Shown here one piece after another: positions 1-8,747 of a stretch of 20,942 nt of DNA (positions are counted from its first letter, which is position 1; the number at the start of each line of letters is the position of its first letter). This DNA comes from Hypsibius dujardini (lineage: Eukaryota > Tardigrada > Eutardigrada > Parachela > Hypsibiidae), in the NCBI GenBank assembly GCA_001579985.1, contig LRSR01013179.1, positions 1-20,942 of the forward strand. Direction: 5' to 3'. Below the pieces are notes generated by a model. That model had not been told where the DNA came from. It saw nothing but the letters and a program-made list of their open reading frames with translations, and made no database searches. Both the position numbers and the translations under genes were made by a program.

Positions 1-423
1 CTTAACCTTGTAGTTGTACTTGGGATGTGTATTTGTTCGCACGCGGAAAGGGTTCAGTTTATGTTTAAAAAAACTCAAGTAAACCGTGCCAGTGCTTCCA
101 GTGCTGAAATTGACCGGAAACGCCCGTGCGTATATAAAGATACTGTACACTATTACATTCTGTATATACTGTTGGCAAGAACAAAGGAAAGTGCTGTGGG
201 TTGGAGAAGAAAAAGTTTTTCCGGTAAAAATAGGTTAATTAATCTTTCTCCTCGGGTGCGGGGGATTGGATAGAAAAAAAGCGGAGACCACGACTCGATT
301 CCACCGGGAACGCACAGTGTGGGGACCGGGAGGGGGACGAGGGGAGTGCTCTCTCACAAGGAACGTCATCACTTGCTCGAAGGACTGACTGACATGAGTC
401 GACGAAGGGGACGGGGCTGGTGC
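1..423 (-). other. NR4A 3' UTR and downstream
   Basis: Sequence downstream of the NR4A stop. No canonical AATAAA or ATTAAA is visible on the minus strand here; a variant CATAAA lies at 63-58. The polyadenylation site is therefore unplaced, or beyond the window. No other gene is evident. Confidence 0.4.
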
Positions 424-686
424 TCATCTTTCCGCTGCGACGTGGAGGCACTGCAGCAGTGCTTCGGGAAAGTTGACCACTGCGCGGCTGGGGTCCTGGG
501 AATGGAGGAAACGCAGCCGGTGGACGGCGTGCTCGCCTATAGTCTGGATGTCGTGCAGGAGGGCGAAGAGATGCGGGAACCAGTTGTGCAGGCCTTGAGC
601 ATTACACGAGGTGTAGTCACGTAGAGCATCGATAATTTTGGTTCGGAGATTGAGGACGGGAGCGTTGTTCATTAAGAACGGACGAT
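424..686 (-). CDS. NR4A: NR4A coding exon 8 (LBD C-terminus and stop)
   Basis: Encodes residues 736-822. RPFLMNNAP, then [16 protein letters not shown], aligns with helices 9-10. [20 protein letters not shown] aligns with the family's [20 protein letters not shown]. The tail [19 protein letters not shown] stands where other NR4A proteins have the AF-2 helix AIIDKLFLDTLPF. The usual acidic residue of that helix is Gln in the simplest alignment, and about six residues are added. Stop TGA at 426-424. Confidence 0.88.
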
Positions 687-815
687 CTGTCAAGACAGAG
701 ATGTAATGGGTCTTTCTTAGATCATCGGTGCACGCGCCGAGTTTCTTTGTTTGCCAATTTTTTTTAAATCTCTGACTATTGTTTGTTGGTCTGTTTGTTT
801 GGGTGTCAGTCTATG

Positions 816-858
<43 letters not shown>

Positions 859-1243
859 TTGTCTGTCTGTCTGTTTACCTGCCTGTCTGTTTGGCTGACT
901 GGCGACTGGTTGTCTGTCTGTCTCTCTGTCTGTCTGTCAATATGCCTGTCTGTCTGCCTGTCCGTCTATTTGTTTGTTTGTCTGTCGCGGGATTATGTCT
1001 TACCTTGGACGAGGACCAGAGCACACAGACAGGAAAAGCCGACGGTATCGAGATCCAAATTCTGGAGAGATCGCGAGAGCTGCTCGAGTTCGGAGAACCA
1101 CGAACCCATGACCTGATTCACCAGCTCCTTGGGGTAGACTATCCCAGTTCCGCAGAAACGGATCCGATCGGGACCCACTGCGCTGTCGCTGAGCAGCCTG
1201 CGGGAGAGAATGGAGATGTCCGTTGATCACACCAGTCAACCAA

Positions 1244-1286
<43 letters not shown>

Positions 1287-3482
1287 GCGTTCGACGAATT
1301 GGACGCCACAAAACAATCCCGCGCTCTCCACGCGGGGTTTTTGCTGACGCAGGTAAAGGTCAAACCAACCAACCCTGATACAAAACCAACTCTGATACAA
1401 AACCAAACACGTCGTGAGATTTCACGCTGCTTTGTCGCGCTCAAAATCGGACCTCATGTGATTTCAATCTTTTCGTAGACACGCAAACAAATGTATGTAA
1501 CACGATGATTCTTTGTCGTATGGTTGGATAACAAAGCAGCTTACCAGATTTCTCATTTCCTGACTGATCATAGAAAAAATATGTTTGAGTGAGAAAAGGT
1601 CAGGTGTAAAAATGCAAATTAAAAGCTATTTTCTGGGATCTGGAGAAGCGTGCGAAACAGACATGTTGCGTATAGTAATTTCGGATTCGACTATTGCTCA
1701 TATCATGCGAGAGACCTCTTTAGTTACGATGTGTGAGACAAAAGTATGAATCATTTTGTCTGGCCAGAAAACCGTTGCCTTTTTATGCAGAATCTTTCAA
1801 CCGCAGTTTCAATTTTGGGCCTCCACAACTTTGAATGAGACTCCGCCTGGCTTGATTTGACCTTTCCGTTCGTTCCAATTAACTGTTTCAGCAATACCTT
1901 TCTTGCTTTAAAGCTTAAGTTGACTTGCCTTTATCTGCTAACCAATATTTTTTCTTTCAGTTTAGTGATTCCAGAATATTTTTGTGCTAACAGTAACACT
2001 TTATTTTTTTCTACAAACGGGATACATATTTGCAATTTTTGATTTTACTAATACGGTCAGATAGTTTTTAGATGAATTTCAGGCTTATTAGATTAAAAGA
2101 TTAAAATGGAAATTATTACTTTGGGGCATTTTCAGTACATATCATCTGATGTTTTTCCTCCGTTTTCATAATATTAAGTTTTAACAAATATTAATAGAAA
2201 TCACACGCAGAGATACAGAGACAGACATGCACACACACACATACACGCACACACACACACACACACACAGACATAGACATAGACAGACAGACAGACAAAC
2301 AGACAAACACAAACAGGCACAGACCGATGCAGACAGACGTAGACACAGACACAGACACAGACACAGACACAGACACAGACACAGACACAGACACAGACAC
2401 AGACACAGACACAGGCAGACACAGGCAGACAGACAGACATAAACACACTCACACGACACACTCACACGCACACACAAACAAACATAATTTTTCCCCAGTT
2501 AGGCTAAATAATTTACGTCTTTCTGAGAATTAAATCAAACCCTCCCGAAATATATTTGGGCGTTATATCGGACGACTCGCTGTGCGTGAACCGGTGATGA
2601 GAGCAGGCGACCCGAAATTCCCGGCGCGGTTCACTCTCACTGCTCAGACGTTTACGCAGTTCCGGTGACGTGCTCGAGCTCGCGCAAATTACATGGAAAT
2701 AACGATAAGAAACGCATACACGCATTACAGCGACACACACAGACACACACCTGTAGGAGATCCGGAGGGAGAGGAGCTCCAGTGCCGCGCTATTGATCAG
2801 CAGGTCCCGGTCGTCGCGCCCGATCTCGGTTGCGAAGCCGGGGATCTCGCTGGCGAAGCAGGCGCTCATCAGGTCCAGCGACTGCGTCAGCACGGCAAGA
2901 AATCGCTCAATTTCCTCTCCGGCACTCTTAATTGTCGTCCGATCCACGTTCTGCAATTACAGAAATCAGTTTCCTGTCCGCGGTGTCTGTGTCTGTGTAT
3001 GCGTATGTGTATGTGTGTGTGTGTGTGTGGAAGTGCATCATCGATGGGTCGTCTCACATCCCTCATCGTCATGATAAGGAGAAAGAGGCCGTTCCCCGTC
3101 ATATGCACTTAATTTCAACTCATTTATTTCACACTACCGCCACACACCCAAGCAGCCGTCCTACTCCTCACTTCCACCTTGTTCGACACCAATAGATAAG
3201 GAACTGCTTATGTGTATTAAACCTATGACACTGTGCGTATCTCTCCCTTAGAATTAAATCTCTTTAATTTCTAATAAGGCTAGCTCAGAGATATGTGCTG
3301 CAAATATTTCCAGTTCTGCACGAAGGTGTGACGTGAGGATCCGAAAGGATCTTTGTGTGAGAGTCTGGGGTCTATAAGTTAGTTTATATGCCCAGAACTA
3401 GCCTAAACAGACAGACAGACAGATAAGCACACAGAGGAACAGGCAGGCATGCAGACATGCAGATAGAGTCAGACAGACAGAC

Positions 3483-3519
<37 letters not shown>

Positions 3520-6500
3520 TAAACAGACAGATAAACAGACAGACAGACAGACAGACAGTCAAACAGTCTGACAAGCTGAATGGCAGACAGGCAGACAAAC
3601 AGATAGACAGACATACGGGAAACGTTGACCGTATGTTATTTGCTTGGGATTGATGGTCGGTTTAATAAAGCTGTACAGAGTATCTTCCGTACCTGGTATT
3701 CGACGGACTCAATGGCCACGCATTCATGGTGAGCTCTCAGCAAGCTCCCGATGAAATCAATCTTGGGCCCGCTGGACACACTGCCGGCACTACTTCGCCG
3801 AGAAGCCGCCCGTGAAGAACTCTCACTCATGTTTTTCGGCTTGGACGGGAGTCTACCACGGCGACCCTTCAGGCTATCAGTCCGAACCACTGAAACAGGA
3901 GACTTAGCTTAGAGTAAGCCTTAAAACAGAGGATTGAATTCATTAGTCAGCAGGTATACCTTCTTTGACCATTCCGACCGTCAGGCATTTCTGGTAGCGG
4001 CAAAATTGGCATCGGTTGCGTCGTTTCTTGTCCACCAGGCAGTCCCGATTACCCAGGCAGACGTATTTCGAGCCTTTTTGCACGGTTCTCTGAAAAAAGA
4101 GCCGGAAGTATAAATCGATTAACCATACATTAACAGGGGAATTATTAAACGAAGCAAGAGCGCGCACGCGTGCCCGAGATATATTTTTCTCAGATGTGAC
4201 GTCATTGCCTCATTAAAAAAAACGTAAATGAACTGCTTTCTAATGCTTTATGATTTTTGCAAATTGATTGTTCCAAAATAGCTGGTTTCAGCGAAGCTTA
4301 ATTATATTTCCAGAGGTAGAGACACGCATTAAGACGCAAGGGTGGACTGGCAGATATTTGAGCAACAAAAATGGGCGGACGCAGAAAGGTTGACAGGCAG
4401 GCAGAACGGCAAGCTGACAGACAGACAGACAGACAGACAGACAGATACGCAGCCAGACAGACACACAGACAGACACGCAGACACACAGACACATAGACAC
4501 ACAGAGACACAGACAGGAAGGCAGGCAGGTAGGCAGGCGGGTAGGCAGACAGGCAGACAGGCAGGCAGGCAGGTTGGTCAGCAGACGTCAGCCTTTATTG
4601 CGTCTCACCTTGAAGAAACCCTTGCAGCCTTCGCAAGTGCGGACCCCATAATGCTGACAAGCCGCATGATCGCCGCAAACCGCGCACACCTGGCCGGCTA
4701 TTTCTGGTTGCTGTTGCTGCTGCTCGCTACTCCGGCCGAAGGTCGTGGGCGACGACTTGGTGCGATGGAGGCCCGAGTGATGCCCCGGCATGTGATGATG
4801 ATGTCCAGGAAAATTAAAGTGCGTCCCGTAGTGGGAGGAGGAGGATGGAGTGCTGTAGCCGGCGCCAGGGGACATAACGGGACTGGAAACGGATCCGGCG
4901 TCGGATGAACTGTCACTCATATTGCTGGAAGTGCCGGCTAGGTTGTGATGGTGGTGAGGGTGGTGATGTTGGTTGTGGTGTTGGCTGTGATGGTGTTGGT
5001 GGTGCACCTGCTGCGAGGGGTGATAGAGATGCTGCTGCTGCTGCTGCGGTTGCATAAGGGAACCGCTGCCGAATAAGCCGGCCGGATCCGGATATTTCTT
5101 CAGCGACAACGATGAGGAGGAGGACGAAGTGGCTCCCGTCGTGGACTCTTGAGACCACGGTAGAGCCATCCGATTATTGTTATTATTATTGCCGGCGTAG
5201 GAGTCTTCCGTCGTCTGCTGGATCATCCGACCGCTGGGGCTTCCGATTGAACTGTTTTAATCAGACAGAAAGAAAAACGTCAACGAGATGAATGCAACGA
5301 AGAACAAGAGCCTTCCTGGAGGAAACAGAGTTTCTCATTTGACGCATTAGCGCGAACACAAGTTCGGCTCTCTGTGGGCGCTTGTCGTAGCTTTAAATAA
5401 ATATTTAAAAAATTCTCCTAAATATTTTAAAAAAATTTCTAATTTGAATTTTCTAAGTTGAAAGGATTTTCCCAAAAATTGTACAGTATTATTTGGACAT
5501 GCTAGAACATGAATAATTATATAAAAACATATAAACATTAAATAACATATAAATCTATGGAGAATAAAATATATAGAATTCATTTATATTAAATTCAGAC
5601 AATACGCAATCAACCCCTTGATAGACAGGGAATGCGCTACTCTTAGTTAGTGTTAATTATTTGTATAATGAATTATAACCATCTGTAATAAAAAAGCGCT
5701 TTCCAAAAGTAAATTCTCCCGGACATCAATCGAATCGCCAAGTAAGCTCACCTAGCAGCGCTGATCCAAGTCATCGGTGAGCCATCCTGCGGTCCGCCCA
5801 TCAGTCCCTCCACACCGACTCCCAATCCCGTCCGAAAGGACGGATGGGTCCACACACTCGGACGTAACGCCATGCTCGCGTTGCTGACGTAGGCATCCTG
5901 AAACGCCGGTAGAACTGCCTGGCCCGTCGCTGAGACATTCGGCATCTGACCGCCGGACGACGACGACGACGACGGTCCGCCGCCGCCGCTGGTGATAAAG
6001 TACTCGAAGGTGCCGGTTCCTTCGTTGCTGTTGTTGCGCGGGATCGGCGGCGCAGAGTGCGGCGGCGTGGTGCATCCGTGATGCTGCCAGAGGTCTGTCG
6101 ACTGCTGATCCGCCGGAACGGGAGACGTGTCGGCCTGTCCCTGGTCCTAATGAGTTTTTTAAAAATACATTAAAACGATTTATTTTTTTAAAAATACATT
6201 AAAACGATTTATTTTTTAAAATACATTAAAATGATTTATTTAATACTGTAGAATGGAAGGCGAAAAACTGTAACGCCAACAGCATATTTTCCTATATTTT
6301 TACGATTATAAAAACATTGAAATAAAGTGAGAAATATGAATAAAATAAAAATACCTGGAGCCGCTGAATGTCTCGCAGAGTTTTTTCAAATAAAAGCCGG
6401 TATGACATTTAAAAGTAAAGCAATACTTCCAGAACTAAAAATATGTGATTCCATAAAATGTAAAGTAAAATTAAGGACTTGAAAAACAATTTGTCGTTAT

Positions 6501-7092
6501 ACATCTACTTGTATTTTTGCAATAATAAATAAAATAAATTTATATAAGATCAAGTGACGGTTGCTCGTCTATTTTAAAAAAGATATTTAAAAAAATATTA
6601 CACATTTAAATATTGAGATGTATTAGATATTTAATAGACACTAACCTGATCCCCGGCATGCGAGCTGGCCATGCTGCTCATACTGTCCATCAGATGGTCC
6701 GCCTCGGAGCTGTGCAGGAGGGATGAGACTGCGGAATGGAGGCCGCTGTCCTGTCCTCCGGAATGATGATGATGGGGCGGTGTGTGGTGGGTGTGGCCGG
6801 CGTAGGAGAAACGACGCTGTTCGCGGACCACAGCCGAGGACGATCCGCTGGATGAAGTGTTATAGTGATGATGATGATGAGTGAAGGGATTGCCGGTGGT
6901 GCTGCTGCAGTTAGTGGTGAGGTAGGGTGGGTCAACCATGGCGTCGCTGTGCTCCCAGAAAAAGCCATCGTTAGTGATCTCGGAGGAGGAGGATGAGCCC
7001 AAGCCCAGAGAGTGCAGGTGGTGACTGGGGCGATTGGTGGTGGTGGTGGTGTTGGTGGTGGTGGTGGAACGGAATTGAGGGGACTGTATCAT
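424..7092 (-). CDS. NR4A: NR4A-family orphan nuclear receptor, complete, 8 coding exons
   Basis: Nuclear transcription factor of the Nurr1/Nur77/DHR38 group; the family binds AAAGGTCA (NBRE) as a monomer and is typically immediate-early. Coding segments on the minus strand: 7092-6646, 6146-5752, 5251-4609, 4089-3960, 3889-3693, 2950-2751, 1197-1004, 686-424. All introns are GT-AG, every junction keeps phase, and the total is 2469 nt (822 aa plus stop). Order: low-complexity N-terminal A/B region (about 1-465), two C4 zinc fingers (Cys470/473/487/490 and 506/512/522/525), the NR4A C-terminal extension [19 protein letters not shown], a Ser-rich hinge, and a ligand-binding domain (about 610-822). 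The intron between GFFK and RTVQ splits the two fingers. Start: ATG at 7092 is the first Met after an in-frame TGA (7116-7114) in unspliced DNA; alternative 5' exons are possible. The 822 aa exceed the roughly 600 aa of vertebrate NR4A because of the A/B region. Orthology group confident; subtype within NR4A not assignable. Confidence 0.93.
782..986. repeat. CTGT tetranucleotide microsatellite in NR4A intron 7
   Basis: Dense CTGT/TTGT array with interruptions, ending 17 nt from the exon-7 donor on the gene's strand, where it reads as ACAG. Confidence 0.95.
1004..1197 (-). CDS. NR4A: NR4A coding exon 7 (LBD middle)
   Basis: Encodes residues 671-736. [20 protein letters not shown] aligns with the NR4A segment [20 protein letters not shown] (helices 7-8). 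Acceptor ctctcccgcag|GCTG; donor GTCCAAG|gtaaga, phase 1. A (TG)20 run on the sense strand ends about 48 nt upstream of the acceptor. Confidence 0.92.
1245..1284. repeat. (CA)20 microsatellite in NR4A intron 6
   Basis: Perfect dinucleotide run of 40 bases. On the gene's strand it is (TG)20, about 48 nt upstream of the exon-7 acceptor, a position where TG length is known to modulate splicing in other genes. Confidence 0.95.
1355..1362 (+). promoter_or_regulatory. NBRE-like site AAAGGTCA
   Basis: Exact match to the NR4A monomer response element, in intron 6 of the NR4A gene itself. Confidence 0.5.
1595..1602 (+). promoter_or_regulatory. NBRE-like site AAAGGTCA
   Basis: Second exact AAAGGTCA in the same intron, 240 bases from the first, same orientation. 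Confidence 0.5.
1858..1865 (-). promoter_or_regulatory. NBRE-like site AAAGGTCA (minus strand)
   Basis: Third exact site (TGACCTTT on plus), inverted, 263 bases after the second. The three lie within 511 bases. Confidence 0.5.
2215..2479. repeat. Compound CA / ACAG / (ACAGAC)n array in NR4A intron 6
   Basis: A CA run (about 2228-2268), ACAG repeats, then about 12 perfect copies of the hexamer AGACAC/CAGACA (2341-2412), followed by CA-rich degenerate sequence. It produces long spurious open frames on both strands. Confidence 0.95.
2751..2950 (-). CDS. NR4A: NR4A coding exon 6 (LBD, N-terminal half)
   Basis: Encodes residues 605-671. The stretch [20 protein letters not shown] and [12 protein letters not shown] corresponds to the nuclear-receptor signature around helices 3-5 (family: EKIPGFADLPKADQDLL and LELFVLRLAYR). 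Acceptor ctgtaattgcag|AAC; donor TCCTACAG|gtgtgtgtct lies directly in a GT-rich stretch. Confidence 0.93.
3405..3613. repeat. ACAG tetranucleotide array in NR4A intron 5
   Basis: Interrupted ACAG/CAGA repeats filling the middle of the intron, ending about 80 nt from the exon-5 donor. It reads CTGT on the gene's strand. Confidence 0.95.
3693..3889 (-). CDS. NR4A: NR4A coding exon 5 (C-terminal extension and hinge)
   Basis: Encodes residues 539-604. Starts with [19 protein letters not shown], the A-box region that in NR4A contacts the 5' A/T bases of the NBRE in the minor groove. A Ser/Arg-rich hinge follows ([12 protein letters not shown], a plausible basophilic kinase site), then [10 protein letters not shown] at the start of the ligand-binding domain. 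Intron before it only 70 nt; donor TACCAG|gtacgg in phase 0. Confidence 0.95.
3960..4089 (-). CDS. NR4A: NR4A coding exon 4 (second zinc finger)
   Basis: Encodes residues 496-538: [17 protein letters not shown], then the [16 protein letters not shown] and VGMVKE stretch, near-identical to NR4A in animals. Acceptor cttttttcag|AGAACC; donor GAAG|gtatac in phase 1. This is the most conserved exon of the locus. Confidence 0.97.
4197..4204. promoter_or_regulatory. Perfect CRE palindrome TGACGTCA in NR4A intron 3
   Basis: Full consensus CREB/ATF site, 108 nt from the exon-4 acceptor on the intron side. NR4A genes are classic cAMP/CREB targets, but intronic use here is only a possibility. Confidence 0.35.
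4391..4573. repeat. Compound ACAG / AGGC array in NR4A intron 3
   Basis: ACAG repeats (about 4415-4510) passing into AGGC repeats (about 4515-4573). The AGGC side ends about 35 nt from the exon-3 donor; the two unit types differ by one A/G transition. Confidence 0.95.
4609..5251 (-). CDS. NR4A: NR4A coding exon 3 (A/B region and first zinc finger)
   Basis: Encodes about residues 281-495. Contains an Asn run, a Gln run, a long His/Gln-rich tract (about 5055-4945) and Ser runs, then the first zinc finger with [19 protein letters not shown] and P-box CEGCKGFFK. Acceptor gattaaaacag|TTC with a pyrimidine tract behind it; donor TTCAAG|gtgag. The P-box CEGCKG matches the NR4A/ERR type. Confidence 0.95.
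5752..6146 (-). CDS. NR4A: NR4A coding exon 2 (A/B region)
   Basis: Encodes about residues 150-281, Gly/Pro/Ser-rich with a run of Ser after a Gly run, ending MTWISAA. The acceptor region has AGs at 6147 and 6 nt further in (ttag|GACCAG|GGACAG), so a two-residue in-frame acceptor choice is possible. Donor CTAG|gtgagc leaves phase 2. The internal sequence is open only in the frame that continues exon 1 and enters exon 3. Confidence 0.85.
6155..6239. repeat. 29-bp tandem repeat, 3 copies, in NR4A intron 1
   Basis: Copies at 6155-6183 and 6184-6212 are identical; the third (6213-6239) is shortened by 2 nt with one substitution. AT-rich unit TTTTTTAAAAATACATTAAA plus CGATTTAT. It abuts the exon-2 acceptor. 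Confidence 0.95.
6646..7092 (-). CDS. NR4A: NR4A coding exon 1 (A/B region, proximal start)
   Basis: Encodes residues 1-149: Thr/Asn, Ser, Gly and His-run low-complexity sequence typical of a transactivation A/B domain. It begins MIQSPQFRS and ends AGDQ at a phase-0 donor (CAG|gttagtg). The first three codons ATG ATA CAG end in CAG after a pyrimidine-leaning stretch, so 7084 could also act as a splice acceptor for upstream exons, removing MIQ and joining at SPQFRS in phase 0. The Kozak context of this ATG is weak (C at -3). Confidence 0.85.
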
Positions 7093-7181
7093 ATGATAAA
7101 GAGGGTTCGCGCGTCAGAACGAGGGCTACTCTTTGCTGACGCAGTGACTGACGCGCTATCGGTGCGATTAATTGGGCTCAT
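7089..7181 (-). CDS. uORF overlapping the NR4A start codon (ATGA)
   Basis: A 30-codon upstream ORF in the predicted 5' UTR. It begins ATG AGC CCA (MSPINRTDS) and ends with TGA whose first two bases are the T and G of the NR4A start codon, so stop and start overlap as ATGA. Such overlaps can allow termination-reinitiation or limit translation of the main ORF. It exists in the transcript only if the proximal promoter is used. The uATG context is weak to moderate (C at -3). Confidence 0.5.
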   Translation of the reverse strand: MSPINRTDSASVTASAKSSPRSDARTLFII

Positions 7182-7230
7182 TTGGGTGTTTCCTCTTCCG
7201 AAATTTGACTCTCTTTCCTGCGCTTGTTTA

Positions 7231-7238
7231 CTTTTATA
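7231..7238 (-). promoter_or_regulatory. TATA box of the proximal NR4A promoter
   Basis: TATAAAAG on the minus strand. An initiator match (TCAAATT, fitting YYANWYY) lies at 7208-7202 and would place the start site at 7206, 32 bases after the first T of the TATA box, the canonical distance. The implied 5' UTR is 114 nt. Seen in sequence; use as a promoter is inferred. Confidence 0.6.
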
Positions 7239-7314
7239 GCAGCATTAAGTGCTGTCATTCTCAATTATATTATTCAGTTACGTGTATAAGAAATACAATG
7301 TAAGGAGCTGGAAA

Positions 7315-7602
7315 TTACTTTTTACGGGCCGTCCTTTTATTTATTCGACTCGTCAGTCGTGCGCGTAAAGATATTACTTGGCAGGCCTTGACAATTTCGA
7401 CAGCTAATGAAATGCTGGCTTGAAATACAAAACAAGTACCCGGACTTGTTTCATTATGTTCATTAGGTTCATTATTTTCATTAGGTTCGTTATGTTCATT
7501 ATGTTCCATATACATTGTAAGTGTGTACCAATCAGAATATTGTGGTTCGTAACCCTCTTCAACATTACTTTCTAACTTTACACCTTCATATATATACAAC
7601 AT
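7315..7602 (-). CDS. Unidentified small ORF with a 9-base repeat (doubtful)
   Basis: A 95-codon ORF starting MLYIYEGVKLES, followed by an acidic Tyr-rich stretch, a repeat of the type EHNEPNENNE, a hydrophobic segment (CFVFQASISLAVEIV) and a basic tail RTARKK. The central repeat comes from a 9-nt tandem array, which keeps the frame open. No family recognised. It lies between the proximal NR4A TATA box and exon B, on the same strand. It may be chance in intron or promoter DNA. Confidence 0.2.
   Translation of the reverse strand: MLYIYEGVKLESNVEEGYEPQYSDWYTLTMYMEHNEHNEPNENNEPNEHNETSPGTCFVFQASISLAVEIVKACQVISLRARLTSRINKRTARKK
7447..7508. repeat. Nine-base tandem repeat (TTCATTAKG type)
   Basis: About seven degenerate copies of TTCATTATG/TTCATTAGG/TTCATTATT in line. 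It lies in non-coding DNA or within the small minus-strand ORF at 7315-7602. Confidence 0.75.
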
Positions 7603-7855
7603 AAATATCGCTCCAGCACATCTGTCTATTTACAACTCAAGTCTCGAACTTACTATCCGTTAAGTCTTAACGATTCAGGACGCGAAATGTGTTCTTATAT
7701 AAACTCGGTAATTACATTATACGTATGTATGTCCATGTGTGTGCAATGTATAAACGTCCTAAAAAGTTCCGATTTTTCGGTTATCCATACACCTGTGGAA
7801 GTGGCGGAAAAAAGTCGTGACACGGACGAAAAAAGCACCACCGGGGCTCGCTCAC

Positions 7856-8046
7856 CTCAAACGCGATCATGCTGCGCGACGGTGCGGGTGGAAGTCCTGC
7901 GAGCAACAGCTGGCGCGCTCCTCTCGCTCTCGTCGTCGCTGTTGCCGGCAGTTGCGTAATAACCGGATGGTGATCCGCGGCTGTCGAACTACTGCCACCG
8001 ATGCTACCGGTAGTCGTCGTTGTAGTAGTACCCGCCGTCCTCGAGT
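7856..8046 (-). CDS. Candidate upstream NR4A exon B (start MIAFE)
   Basis: Bounded by a strong acceptor (tgtctgtgtgtgtctgtag|ACTCG) and donor (TTTGAG|gtgagc). Near its end lies ATG ATC GCG TTT GAG (7870-7856) with A at -3; it ends in phase 0 and would join the exon-1 body at 7083 (SPQFRS), giving MIAFE-SPQF and an 824-residue receptor. The longer reading frame through the exon is Thr/Ser/Ala-rich, like the neighbouring A/B region, but enters in phase 1, so it cannot follow exon A in frame. Coding beyond the last five codons is uncertain. Confidence 0.4.
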
Positions 8047-8747
8047 CTACAGACACACACAGACAAGCCCCAAAAACGCGTGGGATGAGGAGGGAAAAAA
8101 AGACGACGAAAGGGAGGAAAAGGCACGGCTTTAATAAATCATCAAAAGACAACACACCGCGGAAGGAACGCGCTCACACTGCTCACACACACTCGCTATA
8201 TGCCCCACACTGCTCATTGCTCACTGCTCACTGCTCACACACAGAGTACTCGCTGCATGCCCTCTCTCGTCGTTCAATCACTCCAGCTTGCTCGCGCGCG
8301 CGCGCGCGCCATACTCACATACACACTGACACAATCTTATGCAGATAAATCCGTCAATTCAACATGTAGTGTACGTTCAGTTTGCAAAAACAATTTCACA
8401 GCGGCCCATCAAACTCTCAAAGAAGGCCCCATGCATCCCCGAAAGAGAGTGGCGATTGAGAAAGAGCCCGCTACCCCGTTCGGTTCGGTTGGGTTATTGT
8501 CCGAATTCCCGGGGAAAAAGAGCAGCGGACAAAGACCAAGATCTACGTGGGTCACGGACTCGTCCAAGAATTATCCCACTGTATACACCCTCTCAATGGC
8601 CACCAACCAGGTAGAGTAAGTGGTACAGCGAGAAAAGAGCGGGTCTCAATCTGTCAATCCTTACAGAGCTTTACGTTCCTCCCCTCAGCGGGGAATTGTT
8701 CTTAAAAACGTGGGAAAAAAAGGGATGAAGAGTTTGTGGGGACATAC
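8047..8747. other. Spacer between candidate NR4A exons A and B
   Basis: Would be an intron of the distal NR4A transcript. Holds a degenerate CTCACTG-type tandem run (about 8170-8245), a (CG)8 block at 8293-8308 and a CA-rich patch. Plus-strand open frames of 90-140 codons cross it but look like chance. Confidence 0.5.

Noticed and set aside
751-1226. Long Cys/Leu/Val-rich open frames across the CTGT array
   Set aside because: Pure translation of a tetranucleotide repeat; overlaps a defined NR4A intron and exon on the other strand.
2181-2533. Six overlapping open frames (Cys-Leu, Val-Cys, His-Arg, Asp-Thr repeats)
   Set aside because: Translations of the CA/ACAGAC array inside NR4A intron 6.
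3405-3613. CRISPR-like regular repeats
   Set aside because: Unit length of 4 bases with no unique spacers; a microsatellite in a eukaryotic intron.
4342-4908. 188-codon plus-strand ORF
   Set aside because: Its first part is the ACAG/AGGC array and its second part is antisense to NR4A exon 3, which encodes the conserved first zinc finger.
424-7092. NR4A locus as a pseudogene
   Set aside because: All eight exons are open, all seven splice junctions are GT-AG and in phase, and every zinc-ligand cysteine is present.
8200-8619. Plus-strand ORFs of 91 and 139 codons ending near a GT-containing CCAACCAG|gtagag
   Set aside because: Composition follows the local CTCACTG and CG repeats; no family, start context or second splice site supports a gene.
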